From positions 37,289,888 through 37,353,887 of the forward strand of contig NC_087065.1 of assembly GCF_963678635.1 (NCBI RefSeq): DNA of 64,000 nt, read 5' to 3'. Numbering within the stretch: the first letter of the stretch is position 1; every line of letters starts with the position of its first letter. Both the position numbers and the translations under genes were made by a program. The notes under the pieces are model-generated. The model searched no databases and was not told where the DNA came from. It worked only from the letters and a program-made list of their open reading frames with translations. Of the stretch, positions 13,601 through 26,269 are shown in pieces. This stretch comes from Symsagittifera roscoffensis. Lineage: Eukaryota; Xenacoelomorpha; Acoela; Convolutidae.

Positions 13601-15451
13601 TGGCGCTAAACTTATCGATGTACGAAACACGAAAAACAGAAACTTGTAGTTGTATCTCGATCAAAAATTGGCCACCAATCGTATTGAAAATTTGGAATAA
13701 AAAACATAATCAAGTGACAAATCCAAGCATAACACTAAAAAGGAAAGAGGCGAAAATGCAAACATAGCATACAGTTGTTGTTTGCAATTGTTGTTTGCGA
13801 CCAGACAGTTGGAACAGTCCATAAACGCAATTAAACAGAAAAAAAAGCAATTGTTTCTTTTAAAATCTCAACATTTGAATTTCGACGAAAAATAGATGCC
13901 TTTAAAGCTTTATGAATTTTTAGAACAATTCATTTTTAGCAATTTCTCAATAAAATTGACCCAATTTGAGAAAACTGGATCAATAAGTAAATTTTAAATT
14001 CGCTGGGAAATCTGAAAATTAAATTCCACCTTCGAAATTTAAGTTGATCACGTCTTTTGTGACCTTTACCCTTTCGCTATTCGACAGTGGAGTTTGCCTT
14101 CCTTTTAACAAAGAAAATGAACGACAGAGGAGTTTGCCTTCCTTTTAACAAAGGAAATGAACGGAACTTTTGCGAAAAATTGAACTTCAGTCTGAACAAA
14201 TTTTAAGACTTTTCCTGAAAAAAAAATGAAGAAGATGAAGATCAATTGAGCAATCTCCCCTCCCTCCTCCTTCTGATCGATTGAGCTATCATTTCTTCGA
14301 AGTAAACAGGTTACCAGGGTGAGTTTTCTGACCTCAAAAAATTATGCCAAAAAACGCTACAGCATCTTATTAATGTTTGCAATTGCACATTTTTCTTCAA
14401 ACAAAACAGGAAAAAGCCAGTTAAATATGTGAATAATTAAACATCGAATAATGTGGGAGATTACTCAATTGATCCAAAAAAAATCATCACGACATATATA
14501 AGAGTCTGAACTACATTCATTGACTCCTAAGAAAAGCTGAAAGCAGCCTCGGTAGACTAAAAAAAGGAAAAGCAAAACTTTCTGGCCACGTGTTCGAACA
14601 AACAGCTTTAGGTTCATATACACTTGCCGTAGCCCCTGTTCCATCCTGCCTAAAAATACCAGACTAGTCACATATACTATCTTGGTAAACAAACGGCATC
14701 AATGATTGCGTTTTCTTTCAGCATATTGATCAAATAAATGTACACAGAAAATCATTACAAAATGTACAAGGGAGCCTAAAAAACCCTTTGCAAAAACCAC
14801 CGCGTTTCAAATTTCCCCATCCTACGTTTCAAATATTCATTTTTTCCAAATGTCTGAAGTGATATTATGGCTGAATGCGTGATGTTACGATGTAAGATAT
14901 GAATCACAAATGTGTTCACATCAGTTAAATTGGGTGGTGCATCGACTAGTATAAAAATCGAAGCACTAAACACATATTCAGTCAAAATTTTAAAAAATCT
15001 ATTCAGAAGCAAGTATATAGATCAGTTTTTTCCCGTTGGATCAGCGATCATGTTGGATTCAAAGCAATCAGTTCCGGGTGTGACTGATCAAGCTTCATGT
15101 GTTAAAAAATTTTATGCTGGTTGATTGCTCAGTTCCCCGATTTTCTATTTTCAAAAGATTATGATCGTTGTTTTGTATTTTTGAGAAAAAAAGCTATCAA
15201 TATTATGCTAGTCAATACATTTTCATGTTTTCAAACTTTTACGCTAGTCGCGCTTTAAATTGTTCCCCATGCATAATTCCATTACATAACGACAATGGCA
15301 AATTAGTTTTTCAAAACAGAAATTCAAATGAAACAGTTTTCAAAGTGAAAAGAGCCAATAAGGAAAAAGAGCTAGCAGAGAGGTGAATCTGACAGTGCAA
15401 AAGGGTAAATGGAGTTTTAAAATTCCAAAAAAGTTAATAAGCTTTCAAATG
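10672..15451. repeat. Recent direct tandem duplication, 2.39 kb x 2
   Basis: 10672-13060 and 13061-15451 are nearly identical; I see only a handful of substitutions and an extra A near 13260. Each unit ends at GCTTTCAAATG and restarts at GCTTGAATTTCAG. No ORF above 80 codons occurs in either, and those present are shadows in AT-rich DNA. Inside each unit a ~42 bp sequence with GGAGTTTGCCTTCCTTTTAA is itself doubled (11697-11775 and 14087-14165). Confidence 0.93.
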
Positions 15452-16290
15452 AAAAACATCGCAAACGAGATTCAAACTAGAGCCATAGCAACTATTTGTC
15501 TACCAAACAGCAGTCACCAAATAGGCAGATAAAATACAGGCTGTTTAATTGCCATCTATGAACAGCAACAAACAGTTTTGACGAACATGGGAACGAAAAC
15601 AAGTAAAACCGAATAAAAATATTGACTTCAAGTCACTATTTATTCTAATACTTTTATAATACTAGCGTGAGTAGAGAAAACTGGATCAATAAGTAATTTA
15701 TATATTCCGCTGAGAAATCTTGAAATTAAAACTCACGATCGAACATAAACTTATTCACCTTTCTGAAAAATGGGGAGGCATTTCGTATTCGGATGTGTTA
15801 TAGTTTTTAGTTCTATTTTTATCTTTGCTTAGTATTTTCTACGCAAAAAGCAAAATCAGGTACCAAAAAAACTCATTGGACTGGGTTGAATGATTAATCA
15901 GTTTAAAGCCCTTTTTTAAGTCCCTAATCCTTAAAAAAAACTAAAAAAACGTCATATTTCGAAAACTACATAGATTTGAGAAGTGGGATTTGAAGGCAAG
16001 ATTTGCAACCCCTGAGAGTACCTTGACAGCAACCAACTACAGTTTGAGAATTTCAGAAACTGATAAAAAAAAATTTAAATTTAATTTTCTAGAAATTTTT
16101 GAAAAATCTCGAAAATTGCCTATCTCGTAAGCTAAAAGGATTTGGTTATTCATATATGGAGGCCAGAATCTCAAAACCTGGGAAAACTCTGACAACGTCC
16201 CAATATTGGGTTGCTAATTTCAACTTGATGAAATAAACACTGAATTTAAACTGGAAAATTGAAGAAAAAAACCTTAACCGCTGCAATATA
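15452..16290. repeat. Mixed dispersed repeats, no gene
   Basis: 15650-15755 is a diverged scrap of the 2.39 kb unit (GAGAAAACTGGATCAATAAGT is shared). 15945-16230 holds about two monomers of a dispersed satellite with the signature GAGAGTAC..TGACAGC.ACCAACTACAG. The same family recurs at 21340-22070, 23210-23430 and 25920-26260. No coding signal. Confidence 0.55.
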
Positions 16291-16650
16291 CGATATAGCT
16301 TAAACGTGAAAAAATTCTTTTGTTAAAAATGCAAGAATAACACGTTGAAAAAGCTCAATCATGGCAAGATAGTGATGACCGCATTAAAATATATATTAGA
16401 TGAAAGTTAAAAAAAATTAGGAGACAGGTAGACATAATCAAATTAATTAGAAAAAAAAACAAGTATACAGACAGACACTTAATTTGGCCTCAAAAAAATT
16501 ACTGAAAAATTAATGACCTTGCGGAAAACTAATTAAAAATTTTCTTAAGCATTGCAATATATGATAGAGCTTAAATATGAAAACATTCTTTCGTTAAACA
16601 TGAAAAATTATTATGCTTAAACATGGGCGATAGCTGTCACTCGCATTTAA
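16288..16650. repeat. Two copies of a ~90 bp dispersed repeat
   Basis: The motif GCAATATACGATATAGCTTA, then a CTTTCGTTRAA..ATG block and a CTTAAACATGG block, appears at ~16288-16380 and ~16552-16650, and a third time at ~25724-25812. The nature of this repeat is unknown. Confidence 0.5.
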
Positions 16651-16680
16651 ATATAGTATAGATAGATAGATAGATAGATT
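16651..16680. repeat. GATA microsatellite
   Basis: About five tandem ATAG/GATA units. Confidence 0.9.
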
Positions 16681-16900
16681 AGGTGATAACTCTGAGTGCA
16701 CCGCCTATTACTCCAAAGAGCTGTGTCCATGACTTAGATGCGCTCACACCTAATACTTTTCTGATTGGGGCCTATGTTATCATCCAATAGATGATTCATA
16801 AGCATAACCGCTAAATGAACTGGGAGGTACATTCGGTTGCAAATTGTTCGCAGCCAAATAAGGCAATTTTTTCCTACAGCTCATTAAATGTTTATTGCTA

Positions 16901-17629
16901 CAGTGCTGATTTAAATTAACCGGACAAAACGCGTTAAACTTGAAATTTAAAACCCGTTTTTCTCAAATTGGGTTGAATTTAGGTGAAAACTTATGAAGAC
17001 AAAATTTGCTTAAGATTTTAGCAGAATTAATATGGTGTTATTTATTTTGCGAAATTCGGGCCCCAAATTTTACACCAAAAATGGGTGATTTTGGCTTTTT
17101 TTATTTAATCAAAAAATACGCCAAAAATAATCAGTCGATCACAGACATAATTATATCAAAGTGAGCCCCTTACGTAGCCCAACAAAATTTAAGAAAGGTA
17201 TTTTCTCCAAAAAAATTGCAAATTGTTTAAAAAATGTTTTTAAATAAAAAGTTGGTATTTTATATAGTAAAAACGACCCTTTTGTCTATCAAACAAAAAT
17301 AAAATATTCTCAACAATTTTTTGGAGGTTTTACCCTTCTTAAAGTTTGTTGGGCTACGTAAGGGGCTCACTTTGATATAATTATGTCTGTGATCGACTGG
17401 TTATTTTTGGCGTAATTTTTGATTAACTAAAAAAGCCAAAATTACCCATTTTTGGGGTAAAATTTGGGGCCCGAATTTCGCAAAATAAATCACACCATAT
17501 TAATTCTGCTAAAATTTTAAGCAAGTTTTGTCTTCATAAGTTTTCACCTAAACTCAACCCATTTTGAGAAAAACGGGTTTTAAATTTCAAGTTTAACGCG
17601 TTTTGTCCGGTTAATTTAAATCAGCACTG
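16901..17629. mobile_element. Foldback/MITE-like element with ~300 bp inverted arms
   Basis: The left arm begins CAGTGCTGATTTAAATTAAC at 16901 and runs to ~17205. The right arm (17327-17629) is its near-complete reverse complement and ends in CAGCACTG. A ~120 bp AT-rich spacer separates them. Flanking 8-mers are TATTGCTA and TATTGAAC, possibly a decayed 8 bp target duplication, which with the CAGTG ends would fit a hAT-derived element. There is no ORF. A transcript would fold into a ~300 bp duplex. Confidence 0.8.
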
Positions 17630-17925
17630 TATTGAACTATAAAATGTTTATCGTGAAAAACCGTTCATTTATCTTCACTCAAAAAATTTGTGAACTTCGT
17701 CCACTCTAACAAACAACGCAAAAAATTTATACCGAATGGGCAGGGCAATCTTCATTGAAAAAGGGCGGATTTCAATAAAAATTATCATCGCAGACACCCC
17801 GGAAGCTTCATTGTCTAAACACAGTAACGTGTGACTTTGTTTGGAACAAAGTAGACGCGTATTATAACCCTAACTTCTCTAATATAAATCGTCTTTACAG
17901 TATACTAGAAACAGTATCTACTTAC

Positions 17926-18433
17926 GTTACCATGTACTGTGGAAAAGACAGCGCTTTAGCAATTGAAATGATACGATTTGCTTCAGTGAAAACTTGTCCT
18001 CTTTTCTCCGGCGTTACTTTCTTCGCTAGTCGCACAAACTTCTGCGCATCTGCGAACAAATTGGGACTCTGCAGCCAGGCTATACATGAAGAATCGTTAT
18101 AACTGCAAAATTTTGAAGACTCCGTCTGGACTGGGAAGCTGGAACTTTGCATTCCGGACACTAAATCTTCTTCGAAAACACCTGCTGGAACTACTTGATT
18201 CATTGATCCGATCCATGCTGGCTTCTGATCGGGTGGAAAAATTCTTAAAACCAGGTTGCTTTTTTTCTTCGAAGTATCTGCATAAGTTGTTATAAAACCA
18301 TCAAAACCTGTCGATCTTATACTAGGAGAATTGAAAGACACAAGTGCAACCAGATTCAATGTTGTATCCTCTTGTTTCAGAGCCATGAACGACGCGTGCA
18401 GAATCGCGCATAAAGTAGCTCCATTCTCTTTTG
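17926..18433 (-). CDS. VWA-domain gene, exon 5 in window (downstream of VWA)
   Basis: A 508 nt open exon is bounded by a TTTCAG acceptor (before 18433) and a GTAAGT donor (17925-17920). It starts with two bases of a split codon, which matches the one base left by the exon at 19933-20344. It ends with two bases left over, so at least one further exon lies downstream, not identified. The encoded ~169 residues (KENGATLCAILHASF... to ...IAKALSFPQYMV) resemble no domain I recognise. Several cysteines are present and no membrane segment. The intron upstream is ~1.5 kb. The ATG at 18572 lies inside the intron and is not a real start. Confidence 0.65.
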
Positions 18434-19932
18434 CTGAAACACGACCCAAAGGAAAAAAACATGGCCAACAGACAGTTGGAAAAATGTCAATAAACTCAAG
18501 CAAAGAGAAAAAAAGACTGATTACGTCAGCAATATTTTCAAAGATAAACAAGTATAGCCGGTTACTGTGCAAATAGCACAGAATATTCCGACCAGTCTTA
18601 AGAAAATACTATAATAAAAGTTTTTTTTTTTCAAATTAGTGTCGTTTTTTTCTGTGTGTTGTAATAAAAAGATCTGAACGAAAAAATAGAACTTAGTCAC
18701 ATTTGACAATCATATTTAAGTAGGCCAATTTGAAAACAGGTTTTGTAGAAAACTTACTAGAAAAATGAAAAAAAAAACCCAAAAACTAACTTTCCTTAAG
18801 TAAAAGTAAATTTTCACGGCTTAAATTAAGCACAAACAATCGATTGCAAGCCTGACCTATTAGCTTATTAGCTAATTATTAGCTCGAAATTAGACGAAAA
18901 ATCAAAAATTTCAAACCAGTTTCTCGCGACATAAGAAAAAATTGTGGGGAATTTTTTAATGTGGTTCGAATCATGACTGAAAAGGATTTAATATGATATA
19001 TCACTCAACACAGTCCGATGATTTTTTTTTGGTTCCTGATTTTGCGTGGAAAACAAAAGAAAAAACACACAAATACAAAGTTCGTCCCATTTTCAATGGT
19101 CGGAACAATTAGTATCAGTGCAAAGTAATTACGGAACTTTGACAACGCAGTTGCCGTTAACATTTAGAGAAACTAAAAACGAATATAGAACTTTTGATTG
19201 GAAATGGCCCTCCGGCTCAAAGAAGTCCTTTCAAATCGAACCATGATCAAACTTTGCCAATGCAGGAAATACGAACATGGTATGTTATGCTTGATGATCG
19301 ACCATAACATGATGATAAAACGATGATCATATAATCATTCTTGCGCGTTGATCATACCAAAAAAATTCAAATTTCAGGATTAAATTTCAAAAAATCAAAA
19401 AATAAAGTACGCTCAGGAAACTACATGAAAAGTACCATTTTTCATGTTTTTTCCACTTCTATTTCAGAACAAAACCCAACATCAATGTTTTTTTGAGTGG
19501 TTAGATAATGGGATCTGAACAAAAAACTAGAACTTGGGCATATTCGACAGTCATAGTAAAACAGGCAAATTGGAAAAAAAAACAAAATAAAATTTTTTAA
19601 TAACAACAAATCTTTAATAAAAACTTTTTTTTTAGAATATGCGCAAGTAAAAATTTTCGATTTGACCCATCACACGTAATAGTAGATATTATCACTCAAT
19701 ATAATTATAATAAACTGTTCTCAAGGTCGGTTTGTCACAATGATAATTTAGCATAACTCATCCTTTGCCAAATTTGAGCGGACACTGAAAGCTTTACAGA
19801 CTGCTTGAAAGCGCCGTGTGAGAGCCTTCCTTCAATTTAAACTAGTTTCCATTTGTGAGTAATTTTAATTAAACTAATTTGGTTTTCACAAGGGGTGATA
19901 AATTCAGCAACGAACAGATGGTTACTAGTTAC
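18434..19932 (-). other. Intron of VWA-domain gene
   Basis: AT-rich, with in-frame stops throughout. A patch near 19245-19330 is rich in TGATCA-type palindromes. No repeat family or nested gene was recognised. Confidence 0.5.
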
Positions 19933-20344
19933 CTGCTGAGGTGACATCAGCAACCACGACATGTTTCGACATGACAGGAGGCCCAAAACAATCAGCCGCC
20001 TGAAGGAAACCTTCTATCACAATTTCCAACCCATTTCCCTCATCTAACCACAACTCCGGCATGAAAGTCACCCAGCACTCTTTAGTACCGAATTTCAGAA
20101 CAGATGATTTTTGTACTTGAAACAGGTCCAAAATTGTTCTGTCAACTTGACCTCCAACTGCTGGAGGAAATCGAACAAGCTTCCAACCATTTATGAAATC
20201 TGGAGTGCAGGACGTGTCGAAATGGCAGTTTCCATCAAGTATTACAAATTTTTTCAGGTCAATTAGACCATTTGAAGTCAACTCGGCTTCGTTCGGTATG
20301 CAAGAAGGTTCATCGTTGGCTTCGCGTGTTTTCAAAACCACCAC
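19933..20344 (-). CDS. VWA-domain gene, exon 4 in window
   Basis: A 412 nt open exon has a CTTTTTCAG acceptor before 20344 and a CAG|GTAACT donor after 19933. It enters in phase 0, which fits the end of the last VWA exon (GPNVFVQ at 29929), and leaves one base, which fits the next exon. Its ~137 residues (VVVLKTREANDE...) are hydrophilic and include cysteines in CHFDTSC, ECW and DCF. These suggest an extracellular disulphide-bonded module, but no named domain is recognised. Linkage to the VWA exons across a 9.6 kb intron rests on phase, strand and order only. Confidence 0.6.
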
Positions 20345-20362
20345 CTGAAAAAGATGAGATTA

Positions 20363-20665
20363 CATAAGCAAAGCCCCCCCCCCTCAGGGATTCGACCCCC
20401 TGCCGACCCAAAGGGTCCCTCCTCTTTACTATTTTGAGATATCCATCTAATTTTGAGGGGGGGGGGGGGGGGGCGCACCGAAAAAACGCCATTTTTTTGC
20501 CGAAAATCTCCAAAAAGTGCCTAAAAACGCTTTTTTATTTGGCCTGTTTTTGCGGCGCATAAATTTTGGTCAAAACGGGGTCTTTGTAGTGCTTTGGGAG
20601 AGCTCAGAAAATCAATTTGGTAGACCTTAAAAAAATCCGCCCCCCCCATCTATATATGCAAAGAG
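20363..20665. mobile_element. Truncated hAT-type MITE, same family as 5706-6093
   Basis: It shares TCAGGGATTCGACCCC, GCCGACCCAAAGGGTCCC, the TACTATTTTGAGATA block and the AGCTCAGAAAATCAA block with the intact copy, in the same orientation. A G-run at ~20455-20473 and C-runs at both ends replace the terminal repeats, so ends and target duplication are lost. It lies in the intron just upstream of exon 4. Confidence 0.75.
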
Positions 20666-20699
20666 CTTAAATGATTGAATCAAGTCATGTGAGTGTCAG

Positions 20700-22070
20700 A
20701 AGCAGCACACAAATTATTAGCATTTGATGTATCGTCTACAATAAAACACATCATCTGAACCGTCCCTCCTCTACTTTGGCACATATTGAATTATCCAATG
20801 AACATTATGAAATAAGAAAAAATTAAGAAATGAATGCAACCGGTACAAAAGCAGGGGGCATCCAACAAAACTTTTTATTTAAAAACATGAATGATAAAAA
20901 ATATTTTCTTTAACTTAAATGGTTAAATCTTCAAGACCTAAAGGGTTTCAGATCTTCGTAACTCTAAATTAGAAAAAATGACCTAAAATGACCGACAACA
21001 AAACAACTCAATTTTCCATAGTTTAAAAAATAAAACGTTTCAAAACCACTAAATTCATAATTGATTGTTTAATCCAGCGTAAATAATCTTATATGTTAGA
21101 CTCTTTTTCCTTTATTTATTCTTACTTCAATGATCATTTTGGAAGACCAGAAAAAATGTTAACTAAAAAAATGAAATTTTGAGCCAAAAAATTAGCAAGA
21201 GGCCACATCTGCATCTGAAGGCATTAACCTGCCATTACCCCACAAAAGGATCGACAATTCTGAATATCAAAAAGTGTTGTTTTTTTTTAATTTACCACTT
21301 TTGAAAAATCATAAAATCGTTTTTATCTTGGAAAGTAAAATGCGTTGAGCAGTCGTATTTTGAGCACAGATTTAAACGTCCTGAGAGTAGCTTGGCAGAA
21401 ACCCACCACAGAGATGAAAATTTCAAGCTGAGAAACGATATGGGTAAGCAAAACTTTGAACAAATTATAAAAGACGGCAAACTCGGAAGCCTAGATAATT
21501 TGAGCAGTCAAACTTTGAGGCATGACCTGCAAAGTCTGATCCTACCCTGAGAGCGCCCCACTGTAGGTTCGCAAATTTCAAACTCAAATTTTGTGAAAAA
21601 TTAATTTATATACTAAAAAAAACCAATATTGTAAAACTTAAAATATTTCAACAGTCGCAACTGGAGAAAAAAATTGCGACCCTTAACGCTATCCTGGAAG
21701 CACACGCACACGGCTAAAGGGTTGTAAAAATTCAATTGTATAAAATTTGAAAACCAAAGCATTTGAGCGGTCACATTTGCATGCAAAAATTACAATCCGT
21801 GAGAGTATTCTGACAGCACCCAACTACAGGGTGAGAAATTTTGAAACTTCAATATTTGCGAAAATTTTTGAAATCCAAGCTTTCTGATTTTGTTTTGAAA
21901 AAACCATTAGAAAACGTCTCATTTCAGAAACTTGAAGGATTTGATCAGCCATACTTAGAGGCAAGAAGTTCACGCATGAGAGCACCTTTATAGTGCTTCA
22001 CTACAGAGTTGTGAATATCAAAATTTCTGAACCTTTCGTTATCTCAAACCTAGGAAAAATTTGCAAAAAA
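20700..22070. repeat. Intronic dispersed satellite monomers
   Basis: From ~21340 on, diverged monomers of about 155-180 bp repeat a signature near 21380, 21543, 21790 and 21975: GAGAG..., then (C)TGACAGCACCCAACTACAGGG, then a GAAATTTNNAAA tail. 20700-21300 shows nothing recognisable. Confidence 0.5.
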
Positions 22071-23110
22071 TATTGCTGGATTGATGGCTAGATGAATGGC
22101 TGGTTAGACAGCTGATTAGTTGAATGAATAGCTAGATGGATGGCTAGCTGGTTGAATGGATAGCGGGTTAGATGAATCCATGAGATTTGATGGATGGCAA
22201 AATATATTTATGGTTCGATGGATGGCTGTATTGGTTAATGAATGGAATTATGGCTATATGAATAGCTTGTTGAATCGATAGCTGTTTGGATGGATGGCAA
22301 GTTGGATGAAACCATGAATTGGTGGATGGCAGGATAGACCAATAGTTCGATGGATGATTAGTCCGTTGAATGGATAGCTACATGGATGGATGGCTAAATG
22401 TATCGATGGCTAGATCAATGACTGGCTGAGTGTGTGGATGGAAAGCCGGATGATTGATGGGTGGTTAAGATGGTGAACTATTGGATGGATGAATAGATGG
22501 CAGGATGATTGGAAGGCTAGACTGATAGATGGGTGGCTGGCTGACTGGATGGATGGAAGGCAGGATTGATGGCTGAGTGGTTAGATCGATGGATGGACGG
22601 ATGAGTGGTTACAAGAACGGATGGCTGAATGGACGAATAGCTAGACAGATTGATGGATCAGTCGATTGTCGATTGGGTGGATTCACGGGAGTATGCAGAT
22701 AGGCTAGACGGGTGGAGGTATCGGTGGACTCACGGATGGCCGGAGATGAAGGAATGGATAGTTGGTTGGATGCATCCATGGTTCGATGGATGGCTAGTCC
22801 GTTGAATAGATGGCTAAATGGATCGGTGGCTGAATTTGATGGAGGAATGGACTGCTAGATGGATGGATTGCTAAACGGAATGGATTTCTTGACGAATGAA
22901 ACGCTTAATGGATCGATGGCTGGATAATTTAAAGTATGGATAGATGATTGAATGGATGGACGGGTGGTTGGATAGATGGCTGGACGAATGAATGGCCTGA
23001 TGGATGGATCGCTTGATGAATGAATGGCATGATAGATAGCTGAATGGAATATGGATGGCTTTTGGGAGGAATGCATGGCTAGATGGATGGATTGATGGGT
23101 GGCCACATGG
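22070..23110. repeat. GATGGATGGCTA-type minisatellite, ~1 kb
   Basis: This is a degenerate array of GATG, GGAT and GGCTA words in loose ~12-16 bp periods (gatggatggctagatggatgg and variants). The minus-strand ORF over it (Pro-Ser-Ile-His repeats) is a by-product of the repeat. It lies in the large intron, flanked on both sides by monomers of the dispersed satellite. Confidence 0.9.
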
Positions 23111-23129
23111 ATAAGCAGAACTATAATGG

Positions 23130-23440
23130 GCTGTCTAATATATCTTTGACAGCATACCCTTAAAAAGTTGACCATTTCAACCTCAATGAATGGGAATTTC
23201 GTCAAATTTTGGAGGCAAAACCCTGAGAAAACCATGAGAGCACCTAACTATAGTGTGGAGAAATTCAAGTTTTGAAAAAAAATCCAATAAGGACATATCT
23301 CCGAAACTAAAAAAGACTTAGTTATTCCCATTTAGAAACCAATTTCGCAACCCCTGGGATAATTCTGGCAGCACCCGACCATAAGGTTGCAAGTTTTAAA
23401 TTTGGTGAAAAAACGCTGAAAAGAAAAACGCCCGTGACAA
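23130..23440. repeat. Dispersed satellite monomers, right of the minisatellite
   Basis: Two diverged monomers of the CTGACAGCACCCAACTACAGG family lie at ~23220 and ~23355. The minisatellite may have grown inside an array of this family. Confidence 0.45.
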
Positions 23441-23659
23441 TGTATAGATGGATGAATCCAAGTATACACTACACTGAACTGCAGTGCCCTCCTCCCCTTT
23501 CCAAGCTGGCATCATTGCTGTAGCCTTATATTCGGACCTTTCACGTTTTTTAAAAAAAATAGCGTACTTTCATTGAAAATATGATGAAAATTTCAAGCAA
23601 AATATAACGATTGTACAATTAAATAGCGCTGTGAGATAACAAAGTGATAAAATGAGTTA

Positions 23660-25670
23660 AAATGCTGCAAGTGAAGAAGTGGAATTTGGGTCGAAAACGG
23701 CACCCGCTGTTGTGTAAAACGTTCTGCTGCCTCTCAGGCATGTTATCGAGGATTTGATTAGTAAAAATGACAGTTTGCATCTGATCGTCGAGACTGATTT
23801 TGAATATTCTGATGACGTTCTTTTCTGATAAAAGGTAGTCAAGTCTGTTTTAAAATGCTGTCTCATATCCTTGGACTCCTGTTGATCCAAAAATAAGCGG
23901 TGTAAAAATGCTCGATTTCTATAACTCTCTCATTGTAGAATCTTTGCTTTTTGTTTTCCTGCTCGTTCAACAGAGCCTCCACTTTTTTCGTTTGATGGCT
24001 AGATGAGTTGGGATAAAAAGACCCTTAAATCGAAGAATGCACGATGGCCATTTTGACTTCGAAAGTTTTGAGCGCTGATATCGAACCGAGCATGTTTAGA
24101 GGAGTTTGCGGATCTGAGAGCCAGGTCTTCAGTTATCAGTGGCTGAAGGGAGGGGGCTCTTGTCGTACGTCGACATAAACTTCCCATGCCTCATGGGAAC
24201 AAATCCCCCTTTTTGCATATCATCGTGTGCTTAGCATCGAAGGTCGACCCACAGGGGCATTTCTAGGGAAGATCGTGTAGGCTGAGTCCATATCGGAGCC
24301 ACAGAGCATCTCTGAATGACTAATTATCTAGTGCAAAGCCCTCTTCTTCCATCGGCAGTGCCGTTGACCAAATCGACGTTGACTTGCAGCCCAAGACTTC
24401 AATGCATCTGGTAAAGCTTTCACTCGCCGCTTCTTTGACAATAGCAGATTCTACTTTTAATCATTCATATTTCGAATAGTTTTGGGAGTGTTCGCTGCAA
24501 GGTTGTCGGGGATTGTCTCTTGCAGCAGCAGGATAACTGCTTTCAGCTGGTCTGCTACGAGAAGCGAGTTAAGAAATTACATCTCAGCATCGATAACCGG
24601 GTTTAAATACAGAGTCATCCCATTTTTGATGGAAGAGCTATTAAATCCCTCATCATGGACTGACGTTTTTTTCAGAAGAGCGTTGGAATGAATTTTTGAC
24701 CACAATTGTTTCGATGGGTTCGAAAAAGCCTGATGCTTGTGGAATAGTGCGCATGATATACGAGCACTTGGAGGAGAAACCATGTGTGTACACTGCATAT
24801 GCACATTGCGGACTTGCGATAGCTAAAAGGCTGAGTATTTCTAACAGTATGGACCATTTTTTGACTTTCGCTTGTATATACGAGTCTACGTAGGCTTTTT
24901 ATCCAATAGCAGCTCCAAGATGTTTCGCTCCTGATGCAGTCACGCTAATTCCGGTATCAGCAAACATCTCCTTGGCAATCTCGTGTGTTGATGTTTTGTA
25001 ATCAGCCTTGCTTTTCCAGCGTTTGGAAAGTAACCAATCAGTGGTCATGAAAGCTCTAACGATTCCCAACAATGCTTTATCTCATTCAACATGCCACCAA
25101 GCACCCCATCATCTGCAAAGAATACTGTCCGTGTTCCAAGTTCGAGTTGTAGAAGGTTCCTTAATTCAAGCGCGTACATCACCATAGCTACTGCGTCTCC
25201 TTGGGTGGTTCCATCGTCGGACGAGGTTCCACCTTCATCATAGAACAAGCGGGATGCTTTAAGGCAAAAATTCAGAATAAAAACTAATATTTCATGGCAG
25301 CTAATTTGGATATTATGCAGTGCGGCTTTCCGGTTGAGGCTGTTGAATGCATTCTCTTCATCTGAGTAGAACGCCTCCACACTCTTCCGGGTCGAAACTT
25401 TCTCGCATCGCATGAACTGCAGCTTCACTGACAGCTTTAAAACCAATACAGCTTGTAGTGGGCCAACTAATTGCTGTAAGTCTTTCTTCAATGTGGAAGC
25501 CACTACTTTAGCAATCAGTCGTCTAAGCACTTCTCGTATTCCTATCGGTCCTTCTCCGGGGTTTTTGCTGAGAGCGATTGTGCGGCAGTCGGAAAATAAT
25601 GGCCAAATTGTAATCTATGTTTTGTTTACAGAGTCTACGAATGGCCTATGCGTAATTATTGCATAAATAA
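23660..25670 (-). pseudogene. Decayed retroelement ORF2: RT plus nuclease-like C-terminus (copy 1)
   Basis: Read right to left in shifting frames. RT fingers LSKNPGEGPIGIREVLRRL lie at ~25570-25510. The palm follows with NSLNRKAALHNI, DDGTTQGDAVAMVMYALEL and the catalytic FFADDGVLGG at ~25110. Next come GAKHLGAAIG (~24920), AYAVYTHGFSSKCSYIMR (~24770), a region with a FDVRVF-like motif (~24060-24010) and a terminal CKLSFLLIKSSITCLRGSR (~23770). This is the order of a non-LTR-type RT family widespread in invertebrates, whose C-terminal LD...DV(K/R)V segment looks like a restriction-like nuclease. Frameshifts and stops are many. It is the same family as the copies at 26270 and 62808, and lies in the intron in the host gene's orientation. 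Confidence 0.8.
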
Positions 25671-25723
25671 ACGAGAAAATATTCATAACAATCATAAGTT
25701 GGGGGAAAAATTATGAGCCATGG

Positions 25724-26260
25724 CAATATACGATATAGCTAAACGTGCAAAACTTCTTTCGTTGAAAATGCAAAATTAAAACGCTTAAACATGGTGATAT
25801 ACGAGTCACATCATTTTAATATTTTACTGGCGTGTAACGCACCTCCGGTACTCATAATAAACCGCATATATTGGAAATTACAAATTTTGAAGAACCATAC
25901 AATTTTAAGTTATATAAGTTCTTCGAAAAATTTCAACTGAACTAAGAAACGTCACATCTGGGAAACTAAAAGCAATTGAGCAGTCGCATTTGGACGCAAG
26001 ATTTGCAACTTTTGAGAGTACTCGTACAGTAACCAACTACAACGTTGAGATATTCAAATTTTCAGAAACTTCACCTTTTGAAGGTATTTTTTTGAGAACC
26101 AGAAAAAAAATCACATCTCGAAAACTACCAACGTCTTATTTGATGGCAATAATCGCAATCTTTGAAAGTACTCTGACAGCACTCAACTACAGGGTTCGGA
26201 ATTTCACTTTAGTGAATTATTTTGTAATTTGATTTTCCTGAAAATTTCCAAAAAAAATCA
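25724..26260. repeat. Dispersed repeat copies between two retroelement remnants
   Basis: 25724-25812 is the third copy of the GCAATATACGATATAGC repeat. 25920-26260 holds two monomers of the TGACAGCACTCAACTACAGGG satellite. No coding signal. Confidence 0.5.
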
Positions 26261-26269
26261 CATCATCGA

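Noticed and set aside
18521-18709. Alternative first exon for the downstream VWA-gene exon
   Set aside because: Low-complexity AT-rich frame across the intron; the TTTCAG acceptor at 18434 and phase match support the shorter exon.
22855-23235. 126-codon minus ORF of Pro-Ser-Ile-His repeats
   Set aside because: It is the minus-strand reading of the GATGGATG minisatellite; composition follows the repeat.
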